Positions 33,261 through 44,340 of a stretch of 64,000 nucleotides of DNA are shown one piece after another. Both the position numbers and the translations under genes were made by a program. The stretch comes from Dichetophora obliterata (lineage: Eukaryota; Arthropoda; Insecta; Diptera; Sciomyzidae). Location of the stretch: positions 268,488,299 to 268,552,298 of the forward strand of contig OY986435.1 in the NCBI GenBank assembly GCA_963920525.1, written 5' to 3'. Positions within the stretch are counted from its first letter, which is position 1. Every line of letters begins with the position of its first letter. The notes under the pieces are model-generated. The model saw nothing but the letters and a program-made list of their open reading frames with translations, was not told where the DNA came from and did no database searches.

Positions 33261-34847
33261 CAACGTCGAACAACACCAATATGATCATTTCAAAATCTGA
33301 ATGATATGAAAAATTTTGCTGAAACTGTAATTAAAATTTATAAAACACACAAAGACATGCATATATAGCTTGCTTTCACAGCTAACTGTAACTAAATGTA
33401 CAACATTTCCTGAAACTTTTTTAACCCCAGCTCATATCATTTTTTCTTTTTTTACAAAACACAAACAATAGTTAAAAATATCGCAAAACTATGACACAAC
33501 ACAAATATACATCATCATTTACTAACACTTTTACAATGAAATACATATAAACACATAGATACACAATATACATACATATTTCCATTAAAGCTACAGTACT
33601 CTATTTCTGTAGTATCCATGGACGCAATAAAAATACTCTATAATGCTAGTAACATAAATAAAAAAAAACTAAAAAAAAACCTAAACAAAACCATTTATAA
33701 ATAGTTAGTTTATAAAATGTTATGCATATTTATTGAGATTACATATTTACTAAAACAACAAAAAAAAAAACTTTTCGTGTAATTAAAATTAAAAGCTCTT
33801 TATAGATTAACCCAAGCTGATGCTTTGTTTATCTAAAAGAAACTAATAATCAGACGATTTATTACTCGTAGTTCCAAAGGAAATATTTTAAACTGCCACG
33901 ATTTGTAGTGTCAATGTTTCTATTTGTTTAAAAGTTCATTATAACTGTCTTCAACTAAAGACGTTAGATGAAAGGCGAAATGCAATTATGTAATAGTCTT
34001 AGTTTTGTTTCATAGATCAGCAAAACATTCGAAAAAATTATTAAATTTGGTATTACGCGCTGCCCAATTAAGATTTTAGAAGTGAAGCTTATCAATCAAA
34101 GCTTATTTTATAAACAGAATATGAAGAAAATTAAGATTTGAGTGTATTTGTTGCTTATTCAGGAATATTTCGTTCTAAATGAAAATACATGCATTTTTGA
34201 GAAAAAACTTTGATAGCTAGTCGGAAAATGGTTTTCGACACGTTTCAAAAGGAAGTCACAGATTCGTTCGATTCAAATTAGGACGAAATAAAAGAGTGCG
34301 TGTTAGCTCCGACGACTGGAGTTTACTTCTTTAGATTGGTTACCTAGGAAGTTAAAATATATATGTATAATAGACAAAGGGGGTGAAAAAAGGGATCTCT
34401 TATATTGCTGAAAGGATTTTATACTTTTATTAATATTTTAAAATATAACGCTTGAGTATATTTTGAACACTCGATTTCACTCCCTATAACATTTTAATAC
34501 TGCGGGCTGTATATAAATGCGTTTCTAAAGGAGTAAGCTTCAAAAATTTCACCTTCAGACTAAAAAAAGATGAAAAACTCAAACTATATAGTTGAAAAAG
34601 TGTACTTAAAATTTGAAAACTTTGTTTTTTTACCTACAGAAGAAACAACACCCAAAGAAAAACAGCATGGTAAAAATAAATATGAACATTTTGATTCTTG
34701 ATATAGTTGAATTTAACATGAAACACTTAATTAGAACTAGAAACATAATTAAATAAATAACTGAATATGAATGCATCTTAAATTAAAGAAAACGATACGG
34801 TTTCTGGGTGTAGTAAATATCTTTGGATTGATATATGCATAAGGAAA
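33261..34847. other. collagen intron, AT-rich, no recognised element
   Basis: Further AATAAA hexamers occur (for example near 33628 and 33656), so a longer 3' UTR is possible. Otherwise no gene, hairpin or transposon end was found. Confidence 0.35.
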
Positions 34848-35399
34848 GGTTGAACATTTTTTTATAAGATAACACAGGGTAACACTGATTCTGCGGCATG
34901 AGATTTGGTAGTCAATTTTAGTATATACAATAATGAAGATCTTAGCCTTTTATTTAGATTATTTGAATTGACTCCGATTCTCGCGATAAACCACTATTTT
35001 AAAAATTAAGTTGGTTTCATCACAGATTTTAACATTACTCCAGAACAGTAAGTCTGATTTGGTAAAAGAAAAAATCCAAAAATTTGCAGCTAAATTGGCT
35101 CCAAGTTACATCTACACTGTTTTTTAATTAACTGGATAGTTTCGAAAATATTGTGAAAGTTCTTCTGAAAAAACATTTTTTTATGCAAAATTTAAACTTT
35201 TTTAATATTTCATAATTCATAAAAATTCAAAAACGTCAAAATAGCTCTTTTTTTTATAAAGTTATAAACACACATATGTTACATAGAAAATAAGCCATAT
35301 TTCATTAAAATCCATTGGCATGTTTTGCCCTTAATTCACATTTAATGATGTTATCTCATTTTGATAAAAAACTTCTAAATAAATACACAAGGGAAAATT

Positions 35400-35930
35400 C
35401 GAGATCTAAATCTATCCAAAAAATCAGTGGAGCTTCTAGCATCAAGACTTAAAGAAAAACGTTGTCGTCAGCCTGGCGTATCAGTTAAAACTTACCGGAC
35501 TATAGAACGAGATTTTCTTCAATACTTTACAAAGGAGGAGAAAATCGTTTACTGTTAGAATATTCCTGGACTGGTTAGAATATTCCTGGGTCTTCATAGA
35601 TAACTCGAAAATAAGTTTAAAATGTGTGTTACTGCAACATATGGCAACATATCAGCTTCAATTCCGATAGCACATTTAACAAAACTTAAAGAGTAATATC
35701 AATATATCAAACTTATTTTAGAGAAAATTGTATATGTTCAACACCAGTGGTCAGTGTGTGGTGATTTGAAAACGGTTAACTTTTTATTGGGTCAGCAAGG
35801 TAACTACACTAAATATCCATGTTGTCTTTGTCTATTTCTTATAAACAACAATGATTTCACAAAGCACATTACTAAGGTCGAATCAGAAGCATGAATAAGT
35901 TTTTTTATCAGTAGTTAAAAACTTTTTGGG
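35400..35930 (+). pseudogene. broken DDE-type transposase, relative of 16655-18391
   Basis: Translation in several frames gives SWVFIDNSKISLKCVLLQHM (from 35584), matching WRLFIDSSKHSLKAVLLHNG of the 16-18 kb element. From 35717 it gives ILEKIVYVQHQWSVCGDLKT, then LLGQQGNYTKYPCCLCLF, matching the second catalytic-Asp block and its Cys pair. Upstream, 35400-35540 keeps a weak match to the region before the core. Stops and frameshifts are frequent. The part after about 35930 is replaced by other sequence. Confidence 0.7.
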
Positions 35931-36045
35931 GAATCATAAAGCTGCAGAGTATTCTGAAATAGTTTCTAAAATGTTTTTAAATTTAATTAGTTTTTATGAT
36001 CTATGAAATAATTACATGAATTAAATTGTGAGCTTTAGATCAAGT

Positions 36046-36910
36046 AAGTTTTAAGAAGGCAACAACAACAACAACTCTGTATAGAGTCAATCACTTAGCT
36101 GACTAGACAGTCTGTTTCGGAAATCGCAACATTTTCCTCTTCAGTAGTCTTTGAGTGATTAAGATGTAATCAACTCACTGTTTAAACTAGTATAATATAT
36201 AAGTTATACTAAGTATATGAGTAAGCAGATTTTGGAATTCATTCTTTTGAATTGTATGGCTGCTAATCATATTACATTTCAGAGCAGTAGGCTATTTATA
36301 GATCACCGCCATCAACTCTATCAAGGGTTGCCATCTGTTCTAGTTGCTTCTTTATTTATTTCAATATTCATTGGTGTTCGATAGTTTGTCGAAATGCACC
36401 ATAGAAATGAAACGAGTTTTTATGGCGGAGCACGGCCAAATAAGTTTAATTAATGTCAAATTGATTAAATAATCTAATAATTGATCGATTTCGGTCAAAG
36501 TCATGTGTAATTGAACATATGGTTGTGAAAATAGCCACCTTTCAGTTAGAACACTCATTTCATTTCTATGGTGCATTTTCGACAAACTATCGAACACCAA
36601 TGAATATTGAAATAAATAAAGAAGCAACTAGAACAGATGGCAACCCTTGATAGAGTTGATGGCGGTGATCTATAAATAGCCTACTGCTTTGAAATGTAAT
36701 ATGATTAGCAGCCATACAATTCAAAAGAATGAATTCCAAAATCTGCTTACTCATATACTAGTTTAAACAGTGAGTTGATCACAGCTTAATCACTCAAAGA
36801 CTACTGAAGAGGAAAATGTAGCGATTTCCGAAACAGACTGTCTAGTCAGCTAAGTGATTGACTCTATACAGAGTTGTTGTTGTTGTTGTTGTTGCCTTCT
36901 TAAAACTTGT
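36046..36910. mobile_element. foldback element with about 370-bp arms and GTT-rich ends
   Basis: The left arm (36046-36417) starts AAGTTTTAAGAAGGCAACAA and is mirrored by the right arm (36546-36910) ending GTTGCCTTCTTAAAACTT. The arms are nearly identical apart from a short indel (left 36205-36215 region), separated by a loop of about 128 bp. No coding sequence. Related single arms lie at 31030-31172 and 63590-63662. It is inserted in the decayed transposon 34848-37468. Confidence 0.9.
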
Positions 36911-37591
36911 TTTTAAATTTGTTTATTTATATTTTAAATGGATTTAAAATTAATTATGGCAACCAAAATACCAAAGAAAATCCCATAGGAAACGATGGAA
37001 TTTAATGAAATATGGCTTATTTTCTTCGTTACATATGTGTGTTTATAAATAAATATCAAAAAAGAGCTATTTTGACGTTTTTGATTTTTTATGAATTATG
37101 AAATAACAAAAAAGTTTAAATTTTGCATAAAAATATGTTTTTTTCAGATGAACTTTCTGAATATTTCCGAAACTATTCAGCTAATCAAAAAACATTTTCG
37201 ATGTAACTTGGAGGGAAATTTGCTGCGGATGTTTGGATTTTTTATTTTACCAAATCAGACTAATTGTTCTGGAGTTATGTTAAAATCTGTGATGAAACCT
37301 CCTTAATTTTTAAAATAGCGGTTTATCGCGAGAACCAGAGTCAATTCAAACAATGTGAATCATGATGTAAACTTCATTATGCCATGTACCTTAATTGGCT
37401 CCAAAAACTTATGCCGCAGAAAAAAATTCCTTTTTTGTTCCCTTGTGTAATCTTTTTATATCAACCTTAAACATTTCTGTGAGATTTATAGTATGGTATT
37501 TTGGAGAGTTGGAATTCTAATAAAAAAAAAACATTAAAAAAAGGACATATAACCCGCGGTCAAAACGAACGCTGCTGGGAGCCGTGCACTC

Positions 37592-38973
37592 TAGGGATGG
37601 ATAGTCGAGCAGTCGAAAAGTCGACTAGTTCAATTTATCATAAAATTTTCGACTTTTTAAAGTCGATTAATGATTTCAGTTATTAGTCGATAATTGATTT
37701 TTATCGACTATTTTTCGGTTTTTGTGAAATTTTTTATTTTTCATAATTAATATGATTATGTTACAATAACAATTAGGTTTGCAACGATAACACTTAGTTT
37801 TTCCCTAGTGAAAAACGATTCGCCAACAACGCAGCCAACTTTGAGAAAACAATAAAATGTTAATTGCTAATTTGTGACAGCGCTACCGAAAGTACTACAA
37901 TTTTAGTATTTTACTCCTATTGGATAGTGCGAACAACTATACTCCCCAAATATGAATAATAGTACTACAATTATCAGCAGCCTTATAAGCCACATATTGT
38001 TATTTTTATAGACTTTCATCTATTTTCCAGGGTAACAAGGTATGAAATAAACACTGCAGTAAAGGGGTAAATATGTACACGAAAACTTAAGCAATTGCTT
38101 GCATGGAGTTTGCAATATCTTTCAAGAACTTGCAATCTAAAATCTCAGCACTGAAGCCAATATTTGTCATATTTCAACTACTTTACGTAAATCATTGGTA
38201 TGGTTTTATATTAAAAAATATGGTGAACCAAAGAAAAATATTGAAAATTTTTAAATGAATTATGAATTGGTGAAACAAGAATTATAATAAAAATCCAACA
38301 TTTCAAACACGCAAACTACAATCGCTGATCCTGATATTGCGTGCATTTCTGATGAACATACCAATAACGACATTTGGGACTTTTTTGACCGAACCGTTAG
38401 CAGAGTAACAAAACAGAGTAACACTGGAACAGAAGTTGATGGAATTCCTATTCAACTACTGATTCCCATAGTTACAGCGTTCGTACCTTGCAAACGCTTG
38501 TTATCTCATGTTCAATTGGTGAGGACATATAGTTTGGCAGAAAATAATATCGTAACATAATTTTAATTACTTAATAATCGTAATATAAGTGAAATCAATT
38601 CCAATTCCTGTTCCTTGAAATCTTGTCAAAAAGGATTTATTAGGTTTTTTGTTAATTTTCTCTTAATTTGTTTTCATCTTTTTTTAATTAATAAACTTTA
38701 ACAAAACAAGGATTACAATAAATACTAAAAAAGTTTTATTAAAAAAAAAATATGTTTATTTTCAAATATGCATTGATTTGAGGTTAGTACATTTTGAACT
38801 CTTTTGAACTCAGTGTATAAAAATGATGTAAGAGATAATGGAAAAGTCGAAAAACTGATTTTAATCGCTTATTGAGGCAAAAAAAAATCGACTTCGAAAA
38901 GATCGTTCATTGAAAAATTAAAAAAAAAATAAAAAGTCGAAAATCGATTTTCTTATTTGACTATCCATCCCTA
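37592..38973 (+). mobile_element. hAT remnant with TAGGGATGGATAGTC ends
   Basis: TAGGGATGGATAGTC on the left pairs with GACTATCCATCCCTA on the right, a terminus style typical of hAT elements. The flanks GTGCACTC and GTGCTAGA agree at only half their positions, so any 8-bp duplication has decayed. Inside the ends, AAAAGTCGA / TCGACTTTT words repeat in both orientations. A short hAT C-terminal coding remnant lies at 38300-38560. At 1.4 kb it is internally deleted. Confidence 0.78.
38300..38560 (+). pseudogene. hAT transposase C-terminal (dimerisation) remnant
   Basis: Reads IWDFFDRTVSRVTKQSNTGT and, after a gap and frame change, TAFVPCKRLLSHVQLVRTYS, LAENNIV. This fits the hAT C-terminus: an LWxxFD start, then the VPxSVPSERVFSxAGxL...RxxLxPxNVxxL pattern. 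The conserved SER triplet has become CKR. Not functional. Confidence 0.65.
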
Positions 38974-39118
38974 GTGCTAGACACGTGCCAGCCTGACGCC
39001 ATTGTTCGATTCTTATTATTAAGCCAATTTACAGAAATCCTGCTGGGCTATGAAAGCATTGTGGTCATATAAAACTGTTTAAAATTTTAAAAAAATTTCA
39101 CATCAGCAATTCCATTTT

Positions 39119-40140
39119 AAACGTACCGGAAAAATATCAGGTACGGAATGACTATCTCCGATTTAGGTGAAATTTTGCATGGAGCATCACTCAATAAAAA
39201 TCTTAATTTGGAGGAAAAAAGTTTGGCGTGATTTTTGAAGGAGTTACAGAGTGCACAAAATTGACGAAATTCGGCAAAAATAGATTTTTACTAAAATTCA
39301 TATCTCAAACATTTCTTAGCCGATTGTTAAGTTTGAAATACCGTTGGAAAGGTGATTAAAGGTATTTTAACTTAAAAATAGTTTTTTGAAATTAAAGTGG
39401 TTTCGATAAAGGGGTACGAGGAATACTAATCAAAAAATTAAAATAACTTTTTTCTTAAAGCTGGCAAAATTACCTTTTAAACGATATAAAAATTAGGGTA
39501 GGGACTCAATGGGTTAATGAGATATGGTCATTTTAACATCTAAACACAAATTCTTTTTGACTAACAAACCAATTTCTTAACCGAATTTTAAGTTTGAACT
39601 ACCGTTGGAAAGGTAATTGAACGGACTTTAATCCAAAAAAATTTTGGTTGTTTTGGTGGTTGTATCTATTGCGGTAAGGTAATTACTTTCGAAATAGGGG
39701 TGCAAGGAAAACAATTTAAAAAATGTAAATTCACAAAGCTGGCAAAATTACCTTTTTAACAATATAAAAATTATGGTGAAGACTAAATGGGCTCATGAGA
39801 TATGCTCATGGATCTAAATAAAAATTGATATTAAAAAATATTTTTGCTTCAATGTTAAAGTGACCATATCTCATTAAACCATTAAAATTCCACTCAAATT
39901 TGATTAAATAAGATTAAAGTGATTTTAATTACCTTTCCGACAGTAGTTCAAACCTACTAAGAAGTGTGTGAGATATGAGTTTTCGTAAAAATCGATTTTC
40001 GACGTTTTTGCCGATTTTTGTCAATTTTGTGCACCCTGCAACTCTGTCAAAAGTGCAGTAAGTTTCTTAATTCTGTCAGTGATGTTAAATGCAAAATTTC
40101 ACCAAAATCAGTTATGGGCATTCCGTAAGGCTGGTACGTT
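39119..40140. mobile_element. inverted-repeat (foldback-like) element
   Basis: AACGTACCGG at the left pairs with CTGGTACGTT at the right, and inverted similarity continues inward through GGTGAAATTTTGCAT, GTGCACAAAATTGAC and GAGATATGA blocks over about 250 bp each. The middle repeats CTACCGTTGGAAAGGT and CTGGCAAAATTACCTTTT twice in direct orientation, plus one inverted copy near 39930. Non-coding; arms well diverged. Confidence 0.7.
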
Positions 40141-40885
40141 CATCATACTTGGATTTAGCAAAATTTTTCAACACTGAATAATATTTCGTATCTTCTGAAA
40201 GTACTTCTGTAAGTCCATATTGAAGCAGTACTTCCTAAAACCCTATTCTTACTTACACCAGTGATTTTGTTGTTGAACAAAAATGGTACTTCGGACTTAA
40301 AACGAAAACAATATTTTCTTTTAGTATTTCGCATTTGGATATTATGTCCGCTCCAATCGTACCTTCTGTCCGTTTTCTTTTGGGCATTACAGCCGCACCA
40401 AACCCTACTTAATTAACTTTAAATACTGGAGTCAAAAATTAAAAATTCAAAATTAATGCTCCAATGTGGCACCCATACTAGAGAGAATTTCTGAAATAAC
40501 CATACGATTGACACTATATCTTATAAATGGAAATTTTCGTGGTCCCTGATAAGGAATCTTTAATCCAGGTTTTAAAATTCAAATGCTTGCCATGAACAGT
40601 GATGATGAAGAACATAGGTAATAATACAAAGAGAATAGCTTTGTTTTTAAAAGTAGAAATGTTTGCTTTTATTTTTAGCAATACCTTTTATTTTTTTTTA
40701 CTGCTTTCAGATTCCGTACAGCTATTGGACTCAGACTGTAAAATCATACCTAGAGTCTCGGGAGAAAATAAACTTATTTCTGAAAGGGCGCTTTTCTCAT
40801 ACCCGTAGCAAGGGAACTGAATGAAGTCTGTTTAGTACATCAAAATCGATTCAGGAAAATTTACGCAAATAATTGAGTCTTTATA
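40141..40885. other. collagen intron, no recognised element
   Basis: No supported gene; the 69-codon frame at 40599-40808 shows no domain. Confidence 0.3.
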
Positions 40886-41263
40886 ATCATAACCAGAGCG
40901 AGTTTAAATGCTTCTTGCTTGTTTTCCCAGCATTTTGCTTATTCAGGGTGTTTGTGCTTATTTCGGCTTATTTTGCTTATAAGTACTTATTTTCAACATT
41001 TTTGCTTTACTTTACCAGTCCAATATTGTTTTTTTTTTTGTATCTTGCAAACAGGCATCTCTTATGCCTCCTTTTAATGTACAAAATAAACTTATCCAAA
41101 CATCAAACATCCTTATTATCGTTTAAGTCCTAGCTGCCGTTATTTATTTGACAACTTATAAAAAATAATTGTGCTAAAAATCAGTCGCCAGCAGCATTTA
41201 GATATAAAATTTTTGCAAATTGGAAATTGAATAGTGCGTGCGACTACTCTAAAATGAAAAAAG

Positions 41264-42840
41264 TATGCCCAAAGTGAAAGAACTAAATAAAGAATTTATC
41301 ACCCGTATAAATCCGGGCATCCGGGCATTTTTAGCAGCGATAACTCTGTTTTGTTTTGTGTGTTTTGCAATACGCAAGTGTCGACAAAAAGGCTTAATAA
41401 TGTCGAGCAACACTTGAATTCCCAAAAACATAAGACCGTGGCGTCAGAACGTGAGGCAAGTACTCAAAGCAAATACTACTTTCCTAGTATCAGGAAAAGT
41501 CGAGTTCCATGTTTCCTATGGATCTTTGCGCTGCATTTTTGGAAGCAAATATTTCTTTAAAAGAAGTGAGTAAAGACCAAAAAAATATACTTCTAAGTAA
41601 AACAGTACTTCGGAATAGATATTTACGCACTTTGTACAAAGTGCAAAAAGAAGATGGTCGCGTTGATTTCTCGTCGATTGACGAAACGATGGATGCGGAA
41701 CAGCGCCTGGTAGTCATATTTGTTTTCGCCATATAAGATGGCGACGAAAATTCTTTCGAACGTAAAACATCGAATATGTTTAATGTGGCAAAAGTGAAGC
41801 AGCAACATGGGTGAACTCTAGCAATATGAGTGCCTTTTTCAATGACTCGTTGAGCTTGCGTGGCCAAATGGTACATTTGTGTTTAAGTTAATTTGTTTAT
41901 TTCAAATGCATATATTTAGGCATTGAATATGGAGAAGTGCTGGTGCTTGTTACGGATGCAGCAACCTATATGCTAAGCGCTGCCAGTGCGTTGCAAGTTT
42001 TATATCCGAAGATGATTCATTTAACATGTTTTGCACATGGTCTGCATCGAATTGCCGAGTTTATACGCATTCAGTTCCCAACTGTCAATAGATATATATT
42101 AAATGTTAAATCAGTTTAAATAAAAGTAAGAACCACTTTATATTTTTATTCCCTACACATGAAGTGAAAGAACTAGACCGACTATTGCTTTTTTATTGCT
42201 TACTTGTAATTTGTTTCATAATTTTAAGCTTTATCATGTCGTAATGCACTCAAACTTGCTTTCCCAAATACTCAATTGCCACCAAATTCTATAAAAACGC
42301 GATAGGGTACGTGGCTAAAAGCAGCCATTTATTTTTGCTATAATTTTGATGAAGTTAAAACTGTAACGGAAAAATTCAGTGACGAAGATTCTGATGCAAT
42401 CTGCGTGGCCAAAGAACTGTTTCAATTCAACAGTTTAAAATCTGAGCTCGCATTCATTAAATGCCAGTTTTCCTCAATCGTTCGTTCAATTGAAAAACTT
42501 GAAACCCAAGTACTTGAGTTTAAAGAAAGTATTAGTATTGTTAAGAAAACACGCAAGACTTTGGCCTCCTTGGATCGCGAAGAGTTTTTCCTAAAATATA
42601 AATATACTTCAGAGTAACAAAGATATCCCATAATTTTAGATATAAACAAAGTTATTCATAAAGGTATTGATTCAGGAAATAAGTTTCTTGATTTCTATTC
42701 ACCGAAAGAACTTGCTCTTTTTAAACACTGTCCGGTAGCATCGTCGGATTTTGAGCGATCATTTTCAAAATTTACGCACTTGCTAAATCAAAAGCGCCGT
42801 TCATTTATTTTTTAAGCAGCAGTTTAAAGCAGCACCTAAT
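41264..42840 (+). pseudogene. CGGBP1-like hAT transposase, multiply broken
   Basis: It starts MPKVKELNKEF and, after a frame change, gives a BED-like zinc finger: CVFCNTQVSTKRLNNVEQHL then NSQKHK (CxxC...HxxxxxH). Then come AANISLKEVSKDQKNILLSK, VDFSSIDETMDAEQRLVV (first catalytic Asp region), EYGEVLVLVTDAATYMLSAA, and LYPKMIHLTCFAHGLHRIAE (the conserved CxAH...LHR block). ELFQFNSLKSELAFIK follows, and last the dimerisation segment ALFKHCPVASSDFERSFSKF (SDFERSFS, in the position of the hAT SER motif). Several stops and frameshifts separate these blocks, so it is dead. The type is the hAT group from which vertebrate CGGBP1 is thought to derive. Confidence 0.85.
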
Positions 42841-42876
42841 AATATACTCTAATATTTATATAAGTACCCCAATGAC

Positions 42877-43118
42877 TATACTGTCGTCCTAAGAAAGAAA
42901 ATCATATTTCCATATCAGTAGTTTTGAGATATTCAGCTTTTACTGTTTTTTACACTAGAAGTGGTAGATTTGACTTAACGTTTTTCAGTCATTTGCAGTT
43001 GAAACTGGAAATTCTTAACTTAACACAAAAACAGAAACTCATTCACTCTCCGAATCTGCCCTTATATCAATTTTGGAATTGTGGCGTTTGGGACTTTCTT
43101 TCTTAGGACGGCAGTATA
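42877..43118. mobile_element. small MITE, TATACTG(C/T)CGTCC ends
   Basis: TATACTGTCGTCCTAAGAAA on the left is mirrored by TTTCTTAGGACGGCAGTATA on the right, over about 25 bases. The TA at both tips fits Tc1/mariner-type insertion. It is about 240 bp, non-coding, and nested in the hAT element after its transposase. Confidence 0.82.
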
Positions 43119-43384
43119 CTAAACTTATTTTTTGATATATTGTCTTTTAGTGTTTACAATAAAATATACCTGACTTGAATTGAATTTATGTTTTAGAGTG
43201 TACTTTCTCTGTTTTTTATATTAAAAAAGGAATATGATTATAAACTTTTTTTGTTTAAAAATATTTGTTTTAATTAAAGAGTTTTTAGTGCTTATTATTG
43301 TGCTATTTCGTCATTTTTTAGTGCTTATTTGCTGTGCTGAAAATGACTTTTTTTCGTGCTGTTTCGGTCTGGTCTGATCATAAC

Positions 43385-43560
43385 CCTCTAACAGGCAAGA
43401 CCGTAAAAATGATAGGATCAAGCCAATATTTTTTTTTCAAGTACATGAAGTCAAAAGAACCTTAAATTTTAATTGTCAGGTTAATCTTTGGGAACAAGCG
43501 ACAGGCGAAAAATTGTGTAGACCGTCTTTAGACGGTCTTGCCGATTTGCATGTAAAACAC
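43385..43560. repeat. piggyBac-like terminus with internal palindrome
   Basis: CCCTCTAACAGGCAAGACCG follows ATAA (a possible decayed TTAA). GACCGTCTTTAGACGGTC near 43511 is a near-perfect palindrome, and GGCAAGACCGT (43396) pairs with ACGGTCTTGCC. The end resembles CCCTCTAATGCC at 50847 and CCCTCTAACTGG at 16327. No second end was found. Confidence 0.45.
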
Positions 43561-43810
43561 AGCAAAGGTAAATTTTATGTACAAAACAAGTTTTATTGAG
43601 AGAAAGAATGAAAAATAGTTATAAACATATATTATCTTTGGTGATAGTTCCAGGAAAAATTTTATCACTTTGACCGCATAAATGTAGGTCGCATTTGAAA
43701 CAATACATTATGTCCGTTCTCAAATTTCTCTTATAATGTGTAAAATCTTTTGGGCTGCAGTTTAAAAAGAATCGCAATGTAAAGAGTCTTGTTAATATAT
43801 TTTGCAATTT

Positions 43811-43968
43811 ACTGCATTATTCTGTATCACGAAGAAGCACACCAACGATGAAAAAGACACGAGACACAATTTTATATGGAAGAAAGTTTGGAAGAAAGAA
43901 AGTATGGAAAGCTTCTCGTGTCTTTCTCATCGTTGGTGTGGTTCTTCGTGATACATAATAATGCTGGT
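43811..43968. repeat. small hairpin MITE
   Basis: ACTGCATTATTCTGTATCACGAAGAAGCACACCAACGATG is mirrored by the stretch CATCGTTGGTGTGGTTCTTC... ending near AATAATGCTGGTAG, giving arms of about 60 bp. A half-copy of the left arm is at 58568-58608. A short GAAAG-rich tandem sits in the loop (GAAGAAAG words). Confidence 0.75.
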
Positions 43969-44332
43969 AGTTTTTGGGGCTTTGCATTGCTTAAAATATT
44001 AATTATATTTACTTTCTTATTCCATTCATATTTTAAATTTCACAAAAGGCTGGTTCCTAAAAACATATATTTTCATCTTGATAATTGTATTTTTACTAGA
44101 GTATTTCCAGTGATGAATGATTAACCTTAATCCCTTTTTAAGCCCCATGAAGAATTTTTTTTCATTAGAGAATTGTTTATTTTAGTATTTTGCTTTTAAT
44201 TGTTTATATTAGTTATTATTTTATTTAAAGGATATTTAAAATTGCTGGTAGATATTTCTTTTTTTTTGCTTAACGTTAAAACATTGCCACTATAAAAAGC
44301 GCAAAGTATCTATCTTATTGGGGTACAAATAA
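43969..44332. other. collagen intron, no recognised element
   Basis: AT-rich, nothing recognised. Confidence 0.3.
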
Positions 44333-44340
44333 GTATTGAG

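Larger units (their letters stand above)
34848..37468 (+). mobile_element. decayed long-TIR transposon related to 16084-19015
   Basis: The outer arms about 34848-35345 and 36970-37468 are inverted copies. Examples: TCTCGCGATAAACC against GGTTTATCGCGAGA, AACACAGGGTAACA against GTTCCCTTGTG, and ATGTTACATAGAAAATAAGC against its complement. Between them lies a broken transposase of the same type as the one at 16655-18391 (35400-35930). An 865-bp foldback (36046-36910) separates that remnant from the right arm. The transposase C-terminal half is gone. Confidence 0.75.
40894..43376 (+). mobile_element. hAT element with perfect 8-bp target duplication
   Basis: ATCATAAC occurs exactly at 40886-40893 and 43377-43384. 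The element starts CAGAGCGAGTTTAAATGC and its right end reads (reverse complement) CAGACCAGACCGAAACAGC. Subterminal TGCTTATTT/GTGCTTAT words are repeated near both ends, typical hAT architecture. It carries a broken CGGBP1-like transposase (41264-42840) and a small TA-type MITE inserted after the coding region (42877-43118). Confidence 0.9.

Noticed and set aside
41490..41876. 128-codon minus-strand frame
   Set aside because: Antisense to the hAT transposase remnant, which has clear family motifs on the + strand.
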